IMG/VR virus record: IMGVR_UViG_3300028883_000053
Span: 1 to 59,403 of that record
Direction: 5' to 3' (one strand)
Length of the DNA stretch: 59,403 bases
From: a virus
The notes under the pieces are model-generated. The model was not told where the DNA came from and did no database searches. It worked only from the letters and a program-made list of their open reading frames with translations. Below, piece by piece: positions 15,436 through 24,515 of this stretch (positions are counted from its first letter, which is position 1; every line of letters begins with the position of its first letter). The translations under genes and the position numbers were made by a program.

Positions 15436-16855
15436 GGTCAAGATATCGGCTATGTCTGCGCGCCAGAAATTCAACGGCTGCGACCCTGATTATATAGCGA
15501 ATGTCTGTCACGCCACCTGTTGCGACGCACCGTCAAGGCCAACGGGCTGTCTGGTGACCATACACCCGACTGAGCAGGCGGCTATAGAGGGAATAGGCGG
15601 CGTTGTATCAAACGGGCTATTGCAACCGAAACAGGGCGCTAAGGGCTGTCCGTTCAAGCAGGGCGACGGTCTGTGCAGCATACACTATTCTGGCGTCAAG
15701 CCGTTCGGCTGCATCGCAAGCCCTTTCACGCTGAACAAGAACGGCACACTGATCATACGCAACCGCTATAGGATGCTTAAGTGTTTCGATGACGGTAAGA
15801 GACTGCCCGCATACGTCGCATTCAGGGAGTCGCTTAACTTGATATTTGGTGACGACGAAGCGCAGCGCATCTGCGATCACCTAGACGATGGCGGCGGTGA
15901 CATGCAGGCTACGATATCCGAGAGGAACTACAAAATACTGATGGACAACGACGAAATCAAGAAACAAGACAAGGCGAACCCGAATCACGTTGCAGACGGT
16001 CTGCTCATGCAGTCTGACAGCGGCAACGACCCACAGTTCTACTACAAAAAGCAGCAAAAGGAGAAGGAACTAGGTCGGGAATTGACGACCGAGGAATTCC
16101 AGCGGGATTACTACGAGGGACCTGACAGTTATCAGACAGGCACGTCTATCTTTGACCCTGTCCTGACCGAACTAGTGTACACGTGGTTTAGTCCTGCGGG
16201 CGCTCACATACTAGACCCTTTTGCGGGCGGAAGCGTGCGGGGCATCGTCGCAGGATACATTGGGCGAGACTACACAGGCGTGGACCTGCGAGCAGAGCAA
16301 GTCGAGGCGAATCGGGTGCAGGCTGACGAAATGATTGATGGCGACACGAAACCGCAGTGGATAGTAGGCAATAGCCTGACCGACATACCAAACGAGCGCT
16401 ACGATCTAGTTTTCTCCTGTCCACCGTACTTTGACCTAGAGATATACAGCGAAGACCCTGCAGACCTGTCAAACTACGACGGCTACGATGCGTTTCTTGA
16501 GGACTATCGGCGCATCATAGCGCAGGCTGTCGACCATCTGCGCAACGATCGTTTTGCCTGTTTCGTCGTTGGCGATATCAGGGACAAGAACGGCATATAT
16601 CGCAACTTTGTGGCTGACACGATAGACGCATTCCAGACCGCAGGAGCGCAGCTATACAACGAGGCGATCTTGGTGACCGCAGTCGGGAGTCTGGCGCTGC
16701 GGGTCGGGCGTCAGTTCACTGCAGGACGCAAGCTGGGCAAGACGCACCAGAACGTTTTGGTATTCGTGAAAGGCGACCCTAAGGCGGCTGCAGACTACTG
16801 TGGGCCAGTCGAGGTCGCAGAGCTAAATGATACGGACTACCAAGTAGGTGACTAA
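15428..16855 (+). CDS. cysteine-cluster (YkgJ-like) domain fused to a DNA N4/N6 methyltransferase
   Basis: 475 residues, overlapping the ParB-like gene by 8 bases. Residues 1-150 carry many cysteines in a YkgJ-like metal-binding pattern (CHATCCD, GCPF, GLCSIH, KPFGCIASPF). Residues 205-225 repeat the linker KEKELGRELTTEEFQRDYY. The rest is an S-adenosylmethionine-dependent DNA methyltransferase: DPFAGGSVRG for cofactor binding and FSCPPYFDLE as the (D/S)PPY catalytic motif. It presumably methylates phage DNA against restriction. The metal-cluster domain on a phage methyltransferase is unusual. Confidence 0.82.
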   Translation: MRKVKISAMSARQKFNGCDPDYIANVCHATCCDAPSRPTGCLVTIHPTEQAAIEGIGGVVSNGLLQPKQGAKGCPFKQGDGLCSIHYSGVKPFGCIASPFTLNKNGTLIIRNRYRMLKCFDDGKRLPAYVAFRESLNLIFGDDEAQRICDHLDDGGGDMQATISERNYKILMDNDEIKKQDKANPNHVADGLLMQSDSGNDPQFYYKKQQKEKELGRELTTEEFQRDYYEGPDSYQTGTSIFDPVLTELVYTWFSPAGAHILDPFAGGSVRGIVAGYIGRDYTGVDLRAEQVEANRVQADEMIDGDTKPQWIVGNSLTDIPNERYDLVFSCPPYFDLEIYSEDPADLSNYDGYDAFLEDYRRIIAQAVDHLRNDRFACFVVGDIRDKNGIYRNFVADTIDAFQTAGAQLYNEAILVTAVGSLALRVGRQFTAGRKLGKTHQNVLVFVKGDPKAAADYCGPVEVAELNDTDYQVGD

Positions 16856-17394
16856 TGGCAACTGCAAAGAAGCGCAAGTCTGACGCACTGTCCAGAGCAG
16901 ACCGCAGGCGCAAAGTATCAGAGATGTATGTTAAGGCGATGGCACAGATTGACATTGCGGCTGAGCTAGGATGCAGCCAGAAAACTGTGAGCCGTGACAT
17001 TGCTGCGATCAAGGACGCATGGCTGCAGTCTGCATTGGTCAATTTCGACGAGGCGCAGGCTGAGGCGCTAGCGAAGGTCGACAGGCTAGAGAATGAGTAT
17101 TGGACGGCGTGGGAAAGCAGCAAGAAGGACAGGGTCAAGCGGTCCAAGACCGAAAATAGGAAGGGTGACGATGAAGATACACGGCTAGCGCAGGAAGTGC
17201 ATGCTAGGGACGGAAACCCTAGTTTCCTGCAGGGCGTGCAGTGGTGCATCGACCGCAGGGTCAAGATACTTGGTCTGGATGCACCGCAGAAACGGAAGGT
17301 GGAACATAGTGGGTCAATCGATGTTAGCCAGCTATCAGACGACGAACTCGATTCCCTCATTGCAACGCTTGAGGGCGGAGAGGGAGCGGCGTAG
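16855..17394 (+). CDS. terS: terminase small subunit
   Basis: 179 residues. An N-terminal helix-turn-helix (EMYVKAMAQIDIAAELGCSQKTVSRDIAAI, residues about 22-51) is followed by a helical oligomerisation region. Directly upstream of the large subunit, which overlaps it. It should recognise the packaging site and load the motor. Confidence 0.82.
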   Translation: MATAKKRKSDALSRADRRRKVSEMYVKAMAQIDIAAELGCSQKTVSRDIAAIKDAWLQSALVNFDEAQAEALAKVDRLENEYWTAWESSKKDRVKRSKTENRKGDDEDTRLAQEVHARDGNPSFLQGVQWCIDRRVKILGLDAPQKRKVEHSGSIDVSQLSDDELDSLIATLEGGEGAA

Positions 17395-18778
17395 ACGTCT
17401 GCAGCGGGGCTATACCAAGTCATTTCGTGACTTTATAGCGGAGGTCAATCCAAGATTAGAATTTTACCCGCACATCGAGAAGCTGATTGCGGTCCTGCAG
17501 CGCGTTGCAGACGACGAACTGGATCGGCTCATGATTTACATGCCACCGAGACACGGCAAGAGCGAGACGGTCAGCCGTCTATTTTCGGCGTACTATCTGC
17601 TACGACACCCGAACCGTTGGGTGGGGCTGAACAGCTACGCAGCCGAGCTAGCCTACAGCCTAAGCAGAAACGCACGCGAGAATTTCACCCGTGGCGGCGG
17701 CGAGATGCGATACGACGCAGCGGCGGTCAAGCACTGGCAAACGAACGGCGTGGGCGGCATGTGGGCGGCGGGTGTGGGCGGTCCTATCACCGGCAAGGGC
17801 TTTCACTTAGGCATTATCGACGATCCTCTGAAGAACGCAGAGGACGCCAACAGCGAGAAGATACGGGCCAAGCAGAAGGACTGGTACAGGTCGACATTCT
17901 ATACCCGTGGCGAGCCTGGAAATGCGATCATCGTAGTACAAACCAGATGGAACACAGACGACCTGTCAGGTTGGCTGTTGACGTCAGAGAAGGACGAGGA
18001 TCAGGAGCCTGAGCGATGGCATGTTATGTCGATGCCTGCGATAGCAGAGGCAGAAAAGCAGCAGTTTCCTGCAGCCTGCACGGTTGAGGACGACGAAAGG
18101 AGCGCAGGCGAGGCGCTATGTTCTGAGCGCTACGATGTCAAGAAGCTAAACGGCATCGCACGCAGGGTCGGGTCATATTTCTGGAATGCGCTCTATCAGC
18201 AGACACCGATAGCACGCGACGGGAATATGTTCCAGCGGCATTGGTTTCGATTGGTCGACGCGATCCCAGCCAATGCGAAAAAGGTCAGGTTTTGGGATAT
18301 GGCGGCGACGACACCGAAGGCGGGGTCAGACCCTGACTGGACGGTCGGCTTGTTGGGCGCAATGGACGAGGATAAGCACCTGTACATCTGCGATATACGC
18401 AGGACACGGGACACTCCAGGACAGATCGAGAAGCTAATCAGGCAAACAGCGCAACTAGACGGGCCAAATGTTGTGCAGTTAATGGGAGAGGAAGCAGGGA
18501 GTGCAGGTAAAAAGCAAATTCACGATTACGCTGTCCGCATTTTGGCTGGATTTCCTTTTGGCGGCATTCGAGAGACGGGTGACAAGGTGACGAGGGCAAT
18601 GCCGGTCAGCAGTCAAGCAGAAGTAGGCAACATCAGCATCGTCAAGGGGCCGTGGATTGACGAGTTCTTCGACGAGATAGAGGCGTTCCCGCTAGGGGTG
18701 CACGACGATCAAGTAGACGCTATGTCAGGCGCACTAATGGAGCTAATTCAGGGAGCAGGGTCATGGCTAATCGGATGA
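17369..18778 (+). CDS. terL: terminase large subunit
   Basis: About 469 residues from TTG 17369 (another TTG at 17360; the open frame extends to 17201 inside the small-subunit gene, so the start is uncertain). ATPase: Walker A MPPRHGKSE (about residues 59-66) and Walker B LGIIDDP (about 149-152). Nuclease: FWDMAATTP with the first catalytic Asp and GVHDDQVDAMSGAL near the end. It translocates and cuts phage DNA into proheads. Overlaps the portal gene by 16 bases. Confidence 0.93.
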   Translation: MRAERERRRRLQRGYTKSFRDFIAEVNPRLEFYPHIEKLIAVLQRVADDELDRLMIYMPPRHGKSETVSRLFSAYYLLRHPNRWVGLNSYAAELAYSLSRNARENFTRGGGEMRYDAAAVKHWQTNGVGGMWAAGVGGPITGKGFHLGIIDDPLKNAEDANSEKIRAKQKDWYRSTFYTRGEPGNAIIVVQTRWNTDDLSGWLLTSEKDEDQEPERWHVMSMPAIAEAEKQQFPAACTVEDDERSAGEALCSERYDVKKLNGIARRVGSYFWNALYQQTPIARDGNMFQRHWFRLVDAIPANAKKVRFWDMAATTPKAGSDPDWTVGLLGAMDEDKHLYICDIRRTRDTPGQIEKLIRQTAQLDGPNVVQLMGEEAGSAGKKQIHDYAVRILAGFPFGGIRETGDKVTRAMPVSSQAEVGNISIVKGPWIDEFFDEIEAFPLGVHDDQVDAMSGALMELIQGAGSWLIG

Positions 18779-20205
18779 GATATTATGTATCGGACGGGGC
18801 TAAGTCTGTCCCGCTTAATTCACTGCCCGAGGAAGCCTGGACCATCATCCAGGGCGACACGGGCGACGCAGATCAGGTGCGCAAGCTGTACGAGGTCGTT
18901 TCTGTCCTGCGACGAGGTGTCGACCTGCGGGCCAATGCACTGTTGGACGTGCCGTGGTACGTCTATCAGGGTGACGCAGAAGAGCCTGTATTAGATTATA
19001 CAGGCAATAAGGCGGTGGGCGGAGATCTGTCGTGGCTCACCGACTTACCCATGTTGCTATGGCTGACCGAGGCTGGACTATCCCTGCATCCTGAGGCTTT
19101 TTGGTTCGGAAGGATGACTAAGGAGCGCCAGCGTCGACGTAAACCCGTTGTTTGGGATAAGCTGCGCTTCCTGACACCTGCGTCGATGACGCCACAATAT
19201 GACGAACAGAGCGGGCTGACGGGCTTTGAGCGGCGTGTTGGCGAGCGGCGGGTGACGCTGTCAACGGATCAGGTGATTTACTTCAGTCTACCAAATCCAA
19301 CGCACGAAACAGACCCGAACACCGCACCTGCGCAGGCTGCAGCGGCTGCTGCTGGCGTCATATACAACTTAGACAAATTCGCTGCATCCTTTTTTGATCG
19401 AGGCGCTATCAAGGCAACATTGTTGTCTGTCCCGAACACCGCACCTGAGCTAGAGCGCAAAAAGCTCAAGACTTGGTATCAGCGGGTCGTTGCAGGCATC
19501 AATAACGCATTTGCTACCGAGGTCATATCGTCTGAGATCGAGCCGATCACGATAGGCGAGGGTACGTCTGAGATAGCAGATACGGGGCTGACCGAAACTA
19601 AGGAACGACAGGTTGCTACTGCGTTCGGCATTCCGTGGTCCAAGCTATTCGCAGACGCAGCCAACCGAGCAGTATCAGAGCAGGACGACCGCTCGTTTTT
19701 CAAGGAAACGATCCTTCCTGACGCACGTCTGATCGCACGCACCATCAATACGCATCCTATCTTCAGAGATAACGATCTGCGGCTGGTATTTGCACAGAAC
19801 GAAATGCAAATCTTCCAGACCGACGAGCTAGAGCGTGCGCAGACCTTCCAGACGTACGTCAACGGCGGAATGAAGCCGTCGGTCGCAGCCGAGATCGCAG
19901 GCGTTGGCCTGCCCGATGGCGTCAAATACGAGGACCTAGACCCTGAGGAACCGAGTCCTGAAGAATTGGATGCAGCGGCTGCGCAGAATCAGCCACCACA
20001 GCAGCCACAGCAGTCCACAGGCGAAGAAGATACAGAGGCCAAGCGGTTCAGGGCATGGGCCAAGAAACGGGCTGACAGACCCGATTTCAGCGTTGACGAT
20101 TTTCGATCTGATATCCTGTCACGGTCTGACAAGGCGTCCATCCTGATCGATATGATGGAGGGCGGCGTTGCCGTGAATGCGCCCTTTCGTCCTGGCGTCT
20201 ACTGA
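18763..20205 (+). CDS. portal protein
   Basis: 480 residues, HK97-type portal pattern: VVSVLRRGVDLRANALLDVPW near the start, a long helical stem region, GIPWSKLF and DDRSFFKETILPDARLI. The C-terminal tail is Pro/Gln-rich with acidic residues. It forms the dodecameric ring through which DNA enters and leaves, and docks the terminase. Overlaps the MuF gene by 29 bases. Confidence 0.88.
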   Translation: MANRMRYYVSDGAKSVPLNSLPEEAWTIIQGDTGDADQVRKLYEVVSVLRRGVDLRANALLDVPWYVYQGDAEEPVLDYTGNKAVGGDLSWLTDLPMLLWLTEAGLSLHPEAFWFGRMTKERQRRRKPVVWDKLRFLTPASMTPQYDEQSGLTGFERRVGERRVTLSTDQVIYFSLPNPTHETDPNTAPAQAAAAAAGVIYNLDKFAASFFDRGAIKATLLSVPNTAPELERKKLKTWYQRVVAGINNAFATEVISSEIEPITIGEGTSEIADTGLTETKERQVATAFGIPWSKLFADAANRAVSEQDDRSFFKETILPDARLIARTINTHPIFRDNDLRLVFAQNEMQIFQTDELERAQTFQTYVNGGMKPSVAAEIAGVGLPDGVKYEDLDPEEPSPEELDAAAAQNQPPQQPQQSTGEEDTEAKRFRAWAKKRADRPDFSVDDFRSDILSRSDKASILIDMMEGGVAVNAPFRPGVY

Positions 20206-22720
20206 GCAGCCAGTAGATCACGCGGCTATACGTGCGGCGTTGCAGGCACGGCGGGACGATGACGAGTACGAGAAGAACCTGCGTATGGGATTCGAGCGAC
20301 GGGTCGAGCGGGATATCGGCGAGGCGCTATATGATGAATTTCGCATCTGGTGCATACGTCTGATCTACTATGCAAAACAGGTCGCCAGGAAGTCTGCATT
20401 TACCAAGGACTTTTGGGGCGATATCGACGCCAACAGCGAACTGGTCATGGACGACGAGGACTGGTGGGAGGCTGCGGACGAATTCATTGACGGCGGTCCT
20501 ATCATGGACGAGGTCGAAGAGGCTATGGTCAATAACCCGACACCGTTAACGGCGGCAACGGGTCAGGTCGGCACTTCAGGTCGGGTCAAGGATGCATTAA
20601 TGCGGGCGCTGTCCGAAAGCGTCAGCCTTGGCGCGGATATCGCATTCGACCAGATGGATCAGGCTGGCATGTCTTTCGACTATACGCTAGTGAACGACAA
20701 AGCACGTCAGGAAGCGCTGTTGTACGGCGGAGAATTGGTTACAGGCATCACGCAGCATACGCAGGACGTGATGCGGCGGGACATCGCACGCTGGATAGAA
20801 AACGACGAACCGCTATCGTCGCTGGTTAAGGACATCGAACGGTTCGGATTCGACCGCAAGCGGGCCAAACTGATAGCGTCTACCGAGGTCACCCGAGCAA
20901 TTGCTATCGGTCAACATCAGGCGTTCATCGAAAGCGGTGTTGAGGTGATGCAATGGCGCACCGCACGAGACGAGCGGGTCTGCCCGATCTGCGGCAAGCT
21001 GCACCGCCAGGACGTGGGCATCTACGATCGTTTTTCTGGCGCACTGCCTGACGACATGCAGCAGCGATACAAGACAACTTTCCAGCTACCGCCAGCCCAC
21101 CCGCGCTGCAGGTGCTGGATCGTTCCGGTGGTTAAGGAGATATCAGACAAGGACCTAGAGGCGCTGTCGAAGCCCGCATTGCCTGAGGGCATCCTAGAAG
21201 ACGGCTTCCCTGACGACCTGAACCGACTGGAACACGTGCGGGATTTGGGCGGGTCGACAGGCGCAAAGCTAGTACGCGACCCGAATACGGGCGCTCTGTA
21301 CGTACGCAAAACCGGCAACAGCGTAGGTCATCTGCGAGAGGAAGTGCTCGCAGACAGGGCATACAAGGCTATGGGCGTCAATGTCCCTGATCTGCACCTG
21401 TACGAGACAGACGGTGGACCTGTCAAGCTCGCTAAATTTATCCCTGACGGTACAACGCTCGGCGACCTGAAGCGCAGCGATCCTAGAGCATACAAACGAG
21501 CCGTCAAGGAGGTCAGGAAAGACTTTAGCGCAGACGCACTACTCGGCAATTGGGATGTGGTCGGCATGTCTAACGACAACATTATGGTCGACAAGGCTGG
21601 CGCTGTCTGGCGTATTGATAACGGCGGGTCGCTGCGATATCGTGCGCAGGGCGGCATGAAACCGATGGGATTCACGGAATACCCGCAGGAACTGTGGACG
21701 ATGCGCAAGCGGCGCTGGAATGACAGGATATTCGACACAACCGAGGACGTGCTGGGCGATACCAAGTGGTTTGACATCGAGAAGCAAATGCGCAGGATAG
21801 GCAAGAACGAGGACGAATTACTGGCGCTGTTTGACGAGAACCCTGACGTGCGCAAGGCGCTCAAGGGTCGGCTAGGTCACTACGACGAATTAACTAAGAT
21901 GTCATCCAAGATGCGACGGGACGATTGGGTGGGCGACTATGTCGACATATTCAGCCGTCACAATATCGGTCTGCAGGCTGCAGGATGGACCGAGACGCTA
22001 CCAGACGAACTCAAAATGGTTCGTGGTGACCTGCATCGAGTCGTAGACGGCAAAGGCAGGCGCTGGGACAATCTACGAGGTCGAGATTCTGCGTCCACTA
22101 AGCTAATGGACTACATCAACGCCAATGGTGGATCGTACGGTAGAGGCAGGAGCGATGTCGTCACCTTTTGGGCGGGAGAACAGGCTGGATCGTCCTGGTC
22201 ACCTGGGGCTATGGCGGGCAAGGCGTTCTGGAAAAGGCAGCGCAAACTTCCCGCAGACACATGGTCTTGGGGCGAATGGCGCGGCTACGACTTCAAAAAG
22301 GCAGACACATTCCTGGATCGAGCGCTGCAGATCACCGGAAAGGAGAACTACGAAGAATCGATGGCGGCAATGCATGCGGCATCCTATCAGGCTATGCTGC
22401 GGGTCAAGGGTCCTGGTCGCAACATACGCAAGCGCACGTGGCGTATTTGGCGTGGCGACAGCCCAGGATCGCTGCATGCACGGGGCATCGGTCCTGGCGA
22501 GACAGCGGTCATCCAGAAGGGAATCAGCGAGTCGACGTCAGGCTTCAAGTTCAACTGGCACGGCGGCGAGACGTATCAGGACGTGCCGTTCCACAGAATC
22601 ACTGCGGTATACTGGTTTGATCGCACCGCAGGAAGCGGAGATGGTCTGCTACTCGGTGACGGCGAGAACGAGTTCCTTGCGATGATGGACGGTATACCTA
22701 CTACTTGGAAGATGCCATAA
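20177..22720 (+). CDS. MuF-like head protein fused to a kinase-like domain and an ADP-ribosyltransferase-like domain
   Basis: 847 residues. Residues 1-320: MuF-type head morphogenesis domain, ending in the zinc motif C269-PIC-272 and HPRCRCW (308). Residues about 350-560: protein/phosphoinositide-kinase-like fold with GGSTGAKLVRD, KLAKFIPDG and the catalytic-loop-like GNWDVVGMSNDNIMV (about 458) and RIDNGGSLRYRAQGG. Residues about 640-847: ADP-ribosyltransferase-like R-S-E pattern, RIWRGD (756), SESTS (about 785), GENEFL (Glu830-x-Glu832). MuF proteins are injected or packaged, so this looks like a virion-carried effector or toxin. Confidence 0.8.
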   Translation: MRPFVLASTEQPVDHAAIRAALQARRDDDEYEKNLRMGFERRVERDIGEALYDEFRIWCIRLIYYAKQVARKSAFTKDFWGDIDANSELVMDDEDWWEAADEFIDGGPIMDEVEEAMVNNPTPLTAATGQVGTSGRVKDALMRALSESVSLGADIAFDQMDQAGMSFDYTLVNDKARQEALLYGGELVTGITQHTQDVMRRDIARWIENDEPLSSLVKDIERFGFDRKRAKLIASTEVTRAIAIGQHQAFIESGVEVMQWRTARDERVCPICGKLHRQDVGIYDRFSGALPDDMQQRYKTTFQLPPAHPRCRCWIVPVVKEISDKDLEALSKPALPEGILEDGFPDDLNRLEHVRDLGGSTGAKLVRDPNTGALYVRKTGNSVGHLREEVLADRAYKAMGVNVPDLHLYETDGGPVKLAKFIPDGTTLGDLKRSDPRAYKRAVKEVRKDFSADALLGNWDVVGMSNDNIMVDKAGAVWRIDNGGSLRYRAQGGMKPMGFTEYPQELWTMRKRRWNDRIFDTTEDVLGDTKWFDIEKQMRRIGKNEDELLALFDENPDVRKALKGRLGHYDELTKMSSKMRRDDWVGDYVDIFSRHNIGLQAAGWTETLPDELKMVRGDLHRVVDGKGRRWDNLRGRDSASTKLMDYINANGGSYGRGRSDVVTFWAGEQAGSSWSPGAMAGKAFWKRQRKLPADTWSWGEWRGYDFKKADTFLDRALQITGKENYEESMAAMHAASYQAMLRVKGPGRNIRKRTWRIWRGDSPGSLHARGIGPGETAVIQKGISESTSGFKFNWHGGETYQDVPFHRITAVYWFDRTAGSGDGLLLGDGENEFLAMMDGIPTTWKMP

Positions 22721-22721
22721 T

Positions 22722-22994
22722 ATGATGAATCTCGAACGAACACGGCGATCTAGACGTATGGGTCATGATATCCTGTTGCTAACGATAGACGGCGAACAGG
22801 CGGTCGTGGCTGACGATCTCAGCCAAGGGCTACTGTGGGATTACGGCGTGGTCTACCTTGGCCTGGAATGGCGGGACAAGATATCGGTCACGGTGCGGGA
22901 TCACGATCTGAAAGGGGCGACCGACGATCCTGACATCGTCGCAGCAGTCAAGGAATGGGCGACAGACATATTCGAGGTCGATAGCGATGCCTGA
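22722..22994 (+). CDS. small acidic protein after the MuF-toxin gene, immunity candidate
   Basis: 90 residues, starting two bases after the MuF-fusion stop. Mixed alpha/beta (DILLLTIDGEQAVVADD, WDYGVVYLGLEWRDKISV, then an acidic C-terminal helix). Not recognised as a standard head-neck protein. Its size, acidity and position directly behind an ADP-ribosyltransferase-like domain fit an immunity protein, by analogy with polymorphic toxin loci. Inference only. Confidence 0.6.
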   Translation: MMNLERTRRSRRMGHDILLLTIDGEQAVVADDLSQGLLWDYGVVYLGLEWRDKISVTVRDHDLKGATDDPDIVAAVKEWATDIFEVDSDA

Positions 22995-23394
22995 GATATC
23001 AATCGAGATTGAGGGGATCGAAAAAGCCCTGTCGAGGCTAGACGAGCGCAAGGTACGCAGGGAAATGAACAACGCTATGCGGGACGTCGTCAATAAGGTG
23101 CATCATGACATCACCGACTACCCGCCAGAATTACCTAATCAGGTATACGTCAGGAAAGGCAGCGGCGGTCTTGGCGGCAGTTTTACGACCAAGGTCAAGA
23201 CGTCGCTACGGTCTGTCAAGGGGATTGTCGGGTCAGTCCTGGGCTATGTTCCCTGGGTCGTATCAGATGCGTTTCAGGCATCGATTCATCGTGGAAGATG
23301 GAAAACAGACCGTCAGGTCCTAGAGAAGAATGCGAAGTATTTCGAGAAGCGTCTGCGGGCTGCAGTGTTGAGGGTACTTAACGGCTATGTCTGA
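22987..23394 (+). CDS. HK97-gp10-like neck / tail completion protein
   Basis: 135 residues. ISIEIEGIEKALSRLDERKV at the start and the C-terminal helical part (KNAKYFEKRLRAAVLRVL) match the gp10-like family that joins head and tail. Unusually it lies with the terminase-portal block, 16 kb from the other connectors at 39834-40816. Confidence 0.75.
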   Translation: MPEISIEIEGIEKALSRLDERKVRREMNNAMRDVVNKVHHDITDYPPELPNQVYVRKGSGGLGGSFTTKVKTSLRSVKGIVGSVLGYVPWVVSDAFQASIHRGRWKTDRQVLEKNAKYFEKRLRAAVLRVLNGYV

Positions 23395-23569
23395 GTGGGT
23401 CGACCTGCGACAAAATGGTGTCAAATGGGGCGAATACAATCCCCGCACGAATGAGGTTCGTTTCGTGCGGGGCAAGCGGTCTGCATGCTTCAATCTCGCT
23501 CGTCTGCGTAAGCAGCGGCGTCGACGTCGAGGGTCAGGTCCTGACCAGAATCAATCCGCTCGGCGATAA
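23387..23569 (+). CDS. possible small basic protein at the operon end
   Basis: 60 residues, ATG overlapping the previous stop by 8 bases. Basic C-terminus (RKQRRRRRG). It runs into the convergent ribbon-helix-helix gene and contains an 11-bp hairpin, so it may be just the operon tail. Confidence 0.4.
   Translation: MSEWVDLRQNGVKWGEYNPRTNEVRFVRGKRSACFNLARLRKQRRRRRGSGPDQNQSARR
23441..23472 (+). terminator. strong hairpin at the end of the first structural operon
   Basis: CCCCGCACGAA (23441-23451) pairs perfectly with TTCGTGCGGGG (23462-23472) over a 10-base loop. No T-tract; it could stop or protect transcripts between the convergent operons. Confidence 0.55.
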
Positions 23570-23702
23570 TAGCCTCGACGGTCATGTTGACCGACAGCTT
23601 CGCAGCGTCTGATATTGCACGCAGCCAACGCCACATATCGGGCTTTAGCATGATGCGATAGCGCTGCTCCCTGCTTTCCATTGTAGGCACTGCCTCAGCC
23701 AT
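23490..23702 (-). CDS. ribbon-helix-helix protein
   Basis: 70 residues from ATG 23702, which has GGAGCGAG upstream and overlaps the previous gene's end. YRIMLKPDMWRWLRAISDAAKLSVNMTVEAIIAERI is a ribbon-helix-helix (Arc/CopG-like) pattern. It resembles its neighbour 23695-24009, so the two are probably duplicated DNA-binding regulators. Confidence 0.7.
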   Translation of the reverse strand: MAEAVPTMESREQRYRIMLKPDMWRWLRAISDAAKLSVNMTVEAIIAERIDSGQDLTLDVDAAAYADERD

Positions 23703-24009
23703 TTTCTCGCTCCAATCCATGCAGCCTGAATTCTTCCTGCTTGTCTGCTACCAGCATCTCGATGACCTGATTGACGCTAACCTTGTAGGATGACGGGCGC
23801 TCTATGTCGCTCATGTCTACTCCGTCAGCCTTAGCTTTCTTATACGCCTTCAGCGCCGTCGCTCGTTGCACGTCTAGCTGTTCAGCCTGTCCCTCTAGCC
23901 ATTCCCACATATCGGGTCGCAGACGTATCGTCATGCCACCTGGTGTTTTCTTAAGCGCAGGGTCAATCGGCTTTCTGCCCGACCCTTCACGCCATCCACC
24001 TAATGTCAT
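23695..24009 (-). CDS. ribbon-helix-helix protein
   Basis: 104 residues. After a basic start (GGWREGSGRKPIDPAL) comes MTIRLRPDMWEWLEGQAEQL and SYKVSVNQVIEMLVADKQEE, a ribbon-helix-helix with an insertion between its parts. First gene behind the minus promoter at 24035-24063. Likely represses its own promoter and possibly others. Confidence 0.7.
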   Translation of the reverse strand: MTLGGWREGSGRKPIDPALKKTPGGMTIRLRPDMWEWLEGQAEQLDVQRATALKAYKKAKADGVDMSDIERPSSYKVSVNQVIEMLVADKQEEFRLHGLERENG

Positions 24010-24034
24010 AATTCGCTCCTTTCGTTATGATACA

Positions 24035-24063
24035 ACTGTATCACAGCGCCTCGTCTGCGTCAA
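24035..24063 (-). promoter_or_regulatory. leftward promoter of the ribbon-helix-helix pair
   Basis: On the minus strand TTGACG (24063-24058), 17 bp, TGA-TACAGT (24040-24035), then RBS GAAAGGAG. It overlaps the 3' end of the preceding gene (24041-24286). Confidence 0.82.
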
Positions 24064-24286
24064 GCGCCCACTCGACTAATTCACGCAGACGCCCTATAAA
24101 GTCCTGATAGAAATAGACCTGCACGATCTGATTCGGGTCAGTCAACACTTTGTCGGCTGCGGCGTACAGGTCCATGCTAACTACTTCCCTCGGCTTGTTC
24201 TGCGGCAGACCGACCGTAATCAGACGACCGTGACGCACTATCACACCGATAGACGACTTCCACCCTCCCGATCCTGATACAGCCAC
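24041..24286 (-). CDS. small protein at the end of the leftward operon
   Basis: 81 residues from GTG 24286, directly after the stop of the zinc-ribbon gene. Hydrophobic strands in the first half (SSIGVIVRHGRLITVGL), helical second half (FIGRLRELVEWALDADEAL). Function unknown. Confidence 0.58.
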   Translation of the reverse strand: MAVSGSGGWKSSIGVIVRHGRLITVGLPQNKPREVVSMDLYAAADKVLTDPNQIVQVYFYQDFIGRLRELVEWALDADEAL

Positions 24287-24514
24287 CTATGTTCGCCTCA
24301 GCAGTTCATACAGGCGAGCAAAGATACCCATGTCCTCGTCCGGTCCGTTTGGATGCAGGGCATTAAGGCCGTACATCGACACGTGCCGACTCTGTACGAA
24401 ATCGACTGCACCGCAGTGGATGCAGTGGTCACCGTCTATTGGCGTCATTCCACCGCAGTATACGCAGTCAACCTTGTCTTGATGCCTCGGCGGCGGCGGT
24501 ATCGTGTAGCCCAT
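24287..24514 (-). CDS. zinc-ribbon protein
   Basis: 75 residues from ATG 24514, three bases after the previous stop; a longer frame upstream lies antisense to codon use and is unlikely. CVYCGG and CIHCGAV, 15 residues apart, form a zinc ribbon at residues about 18-38. C-terminal helix. Partner unknown. Confidence 0.66.
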   Translation of the reverse strand: MGYTIPPPPRHQDKVDCVYCGGMTPIDGDHCIHCGAVDFVQSRHVSMYGLNALHPNGPDEDMGIFARLYELLRRT

Positions 24515-24515
24515 T

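Noticed and set aside
21328-21864. 178-codon minus-strand frame in the MuF-fusion gene
   Set aside because: Antisense shadow; Ser/Arg-rich, no RBS.
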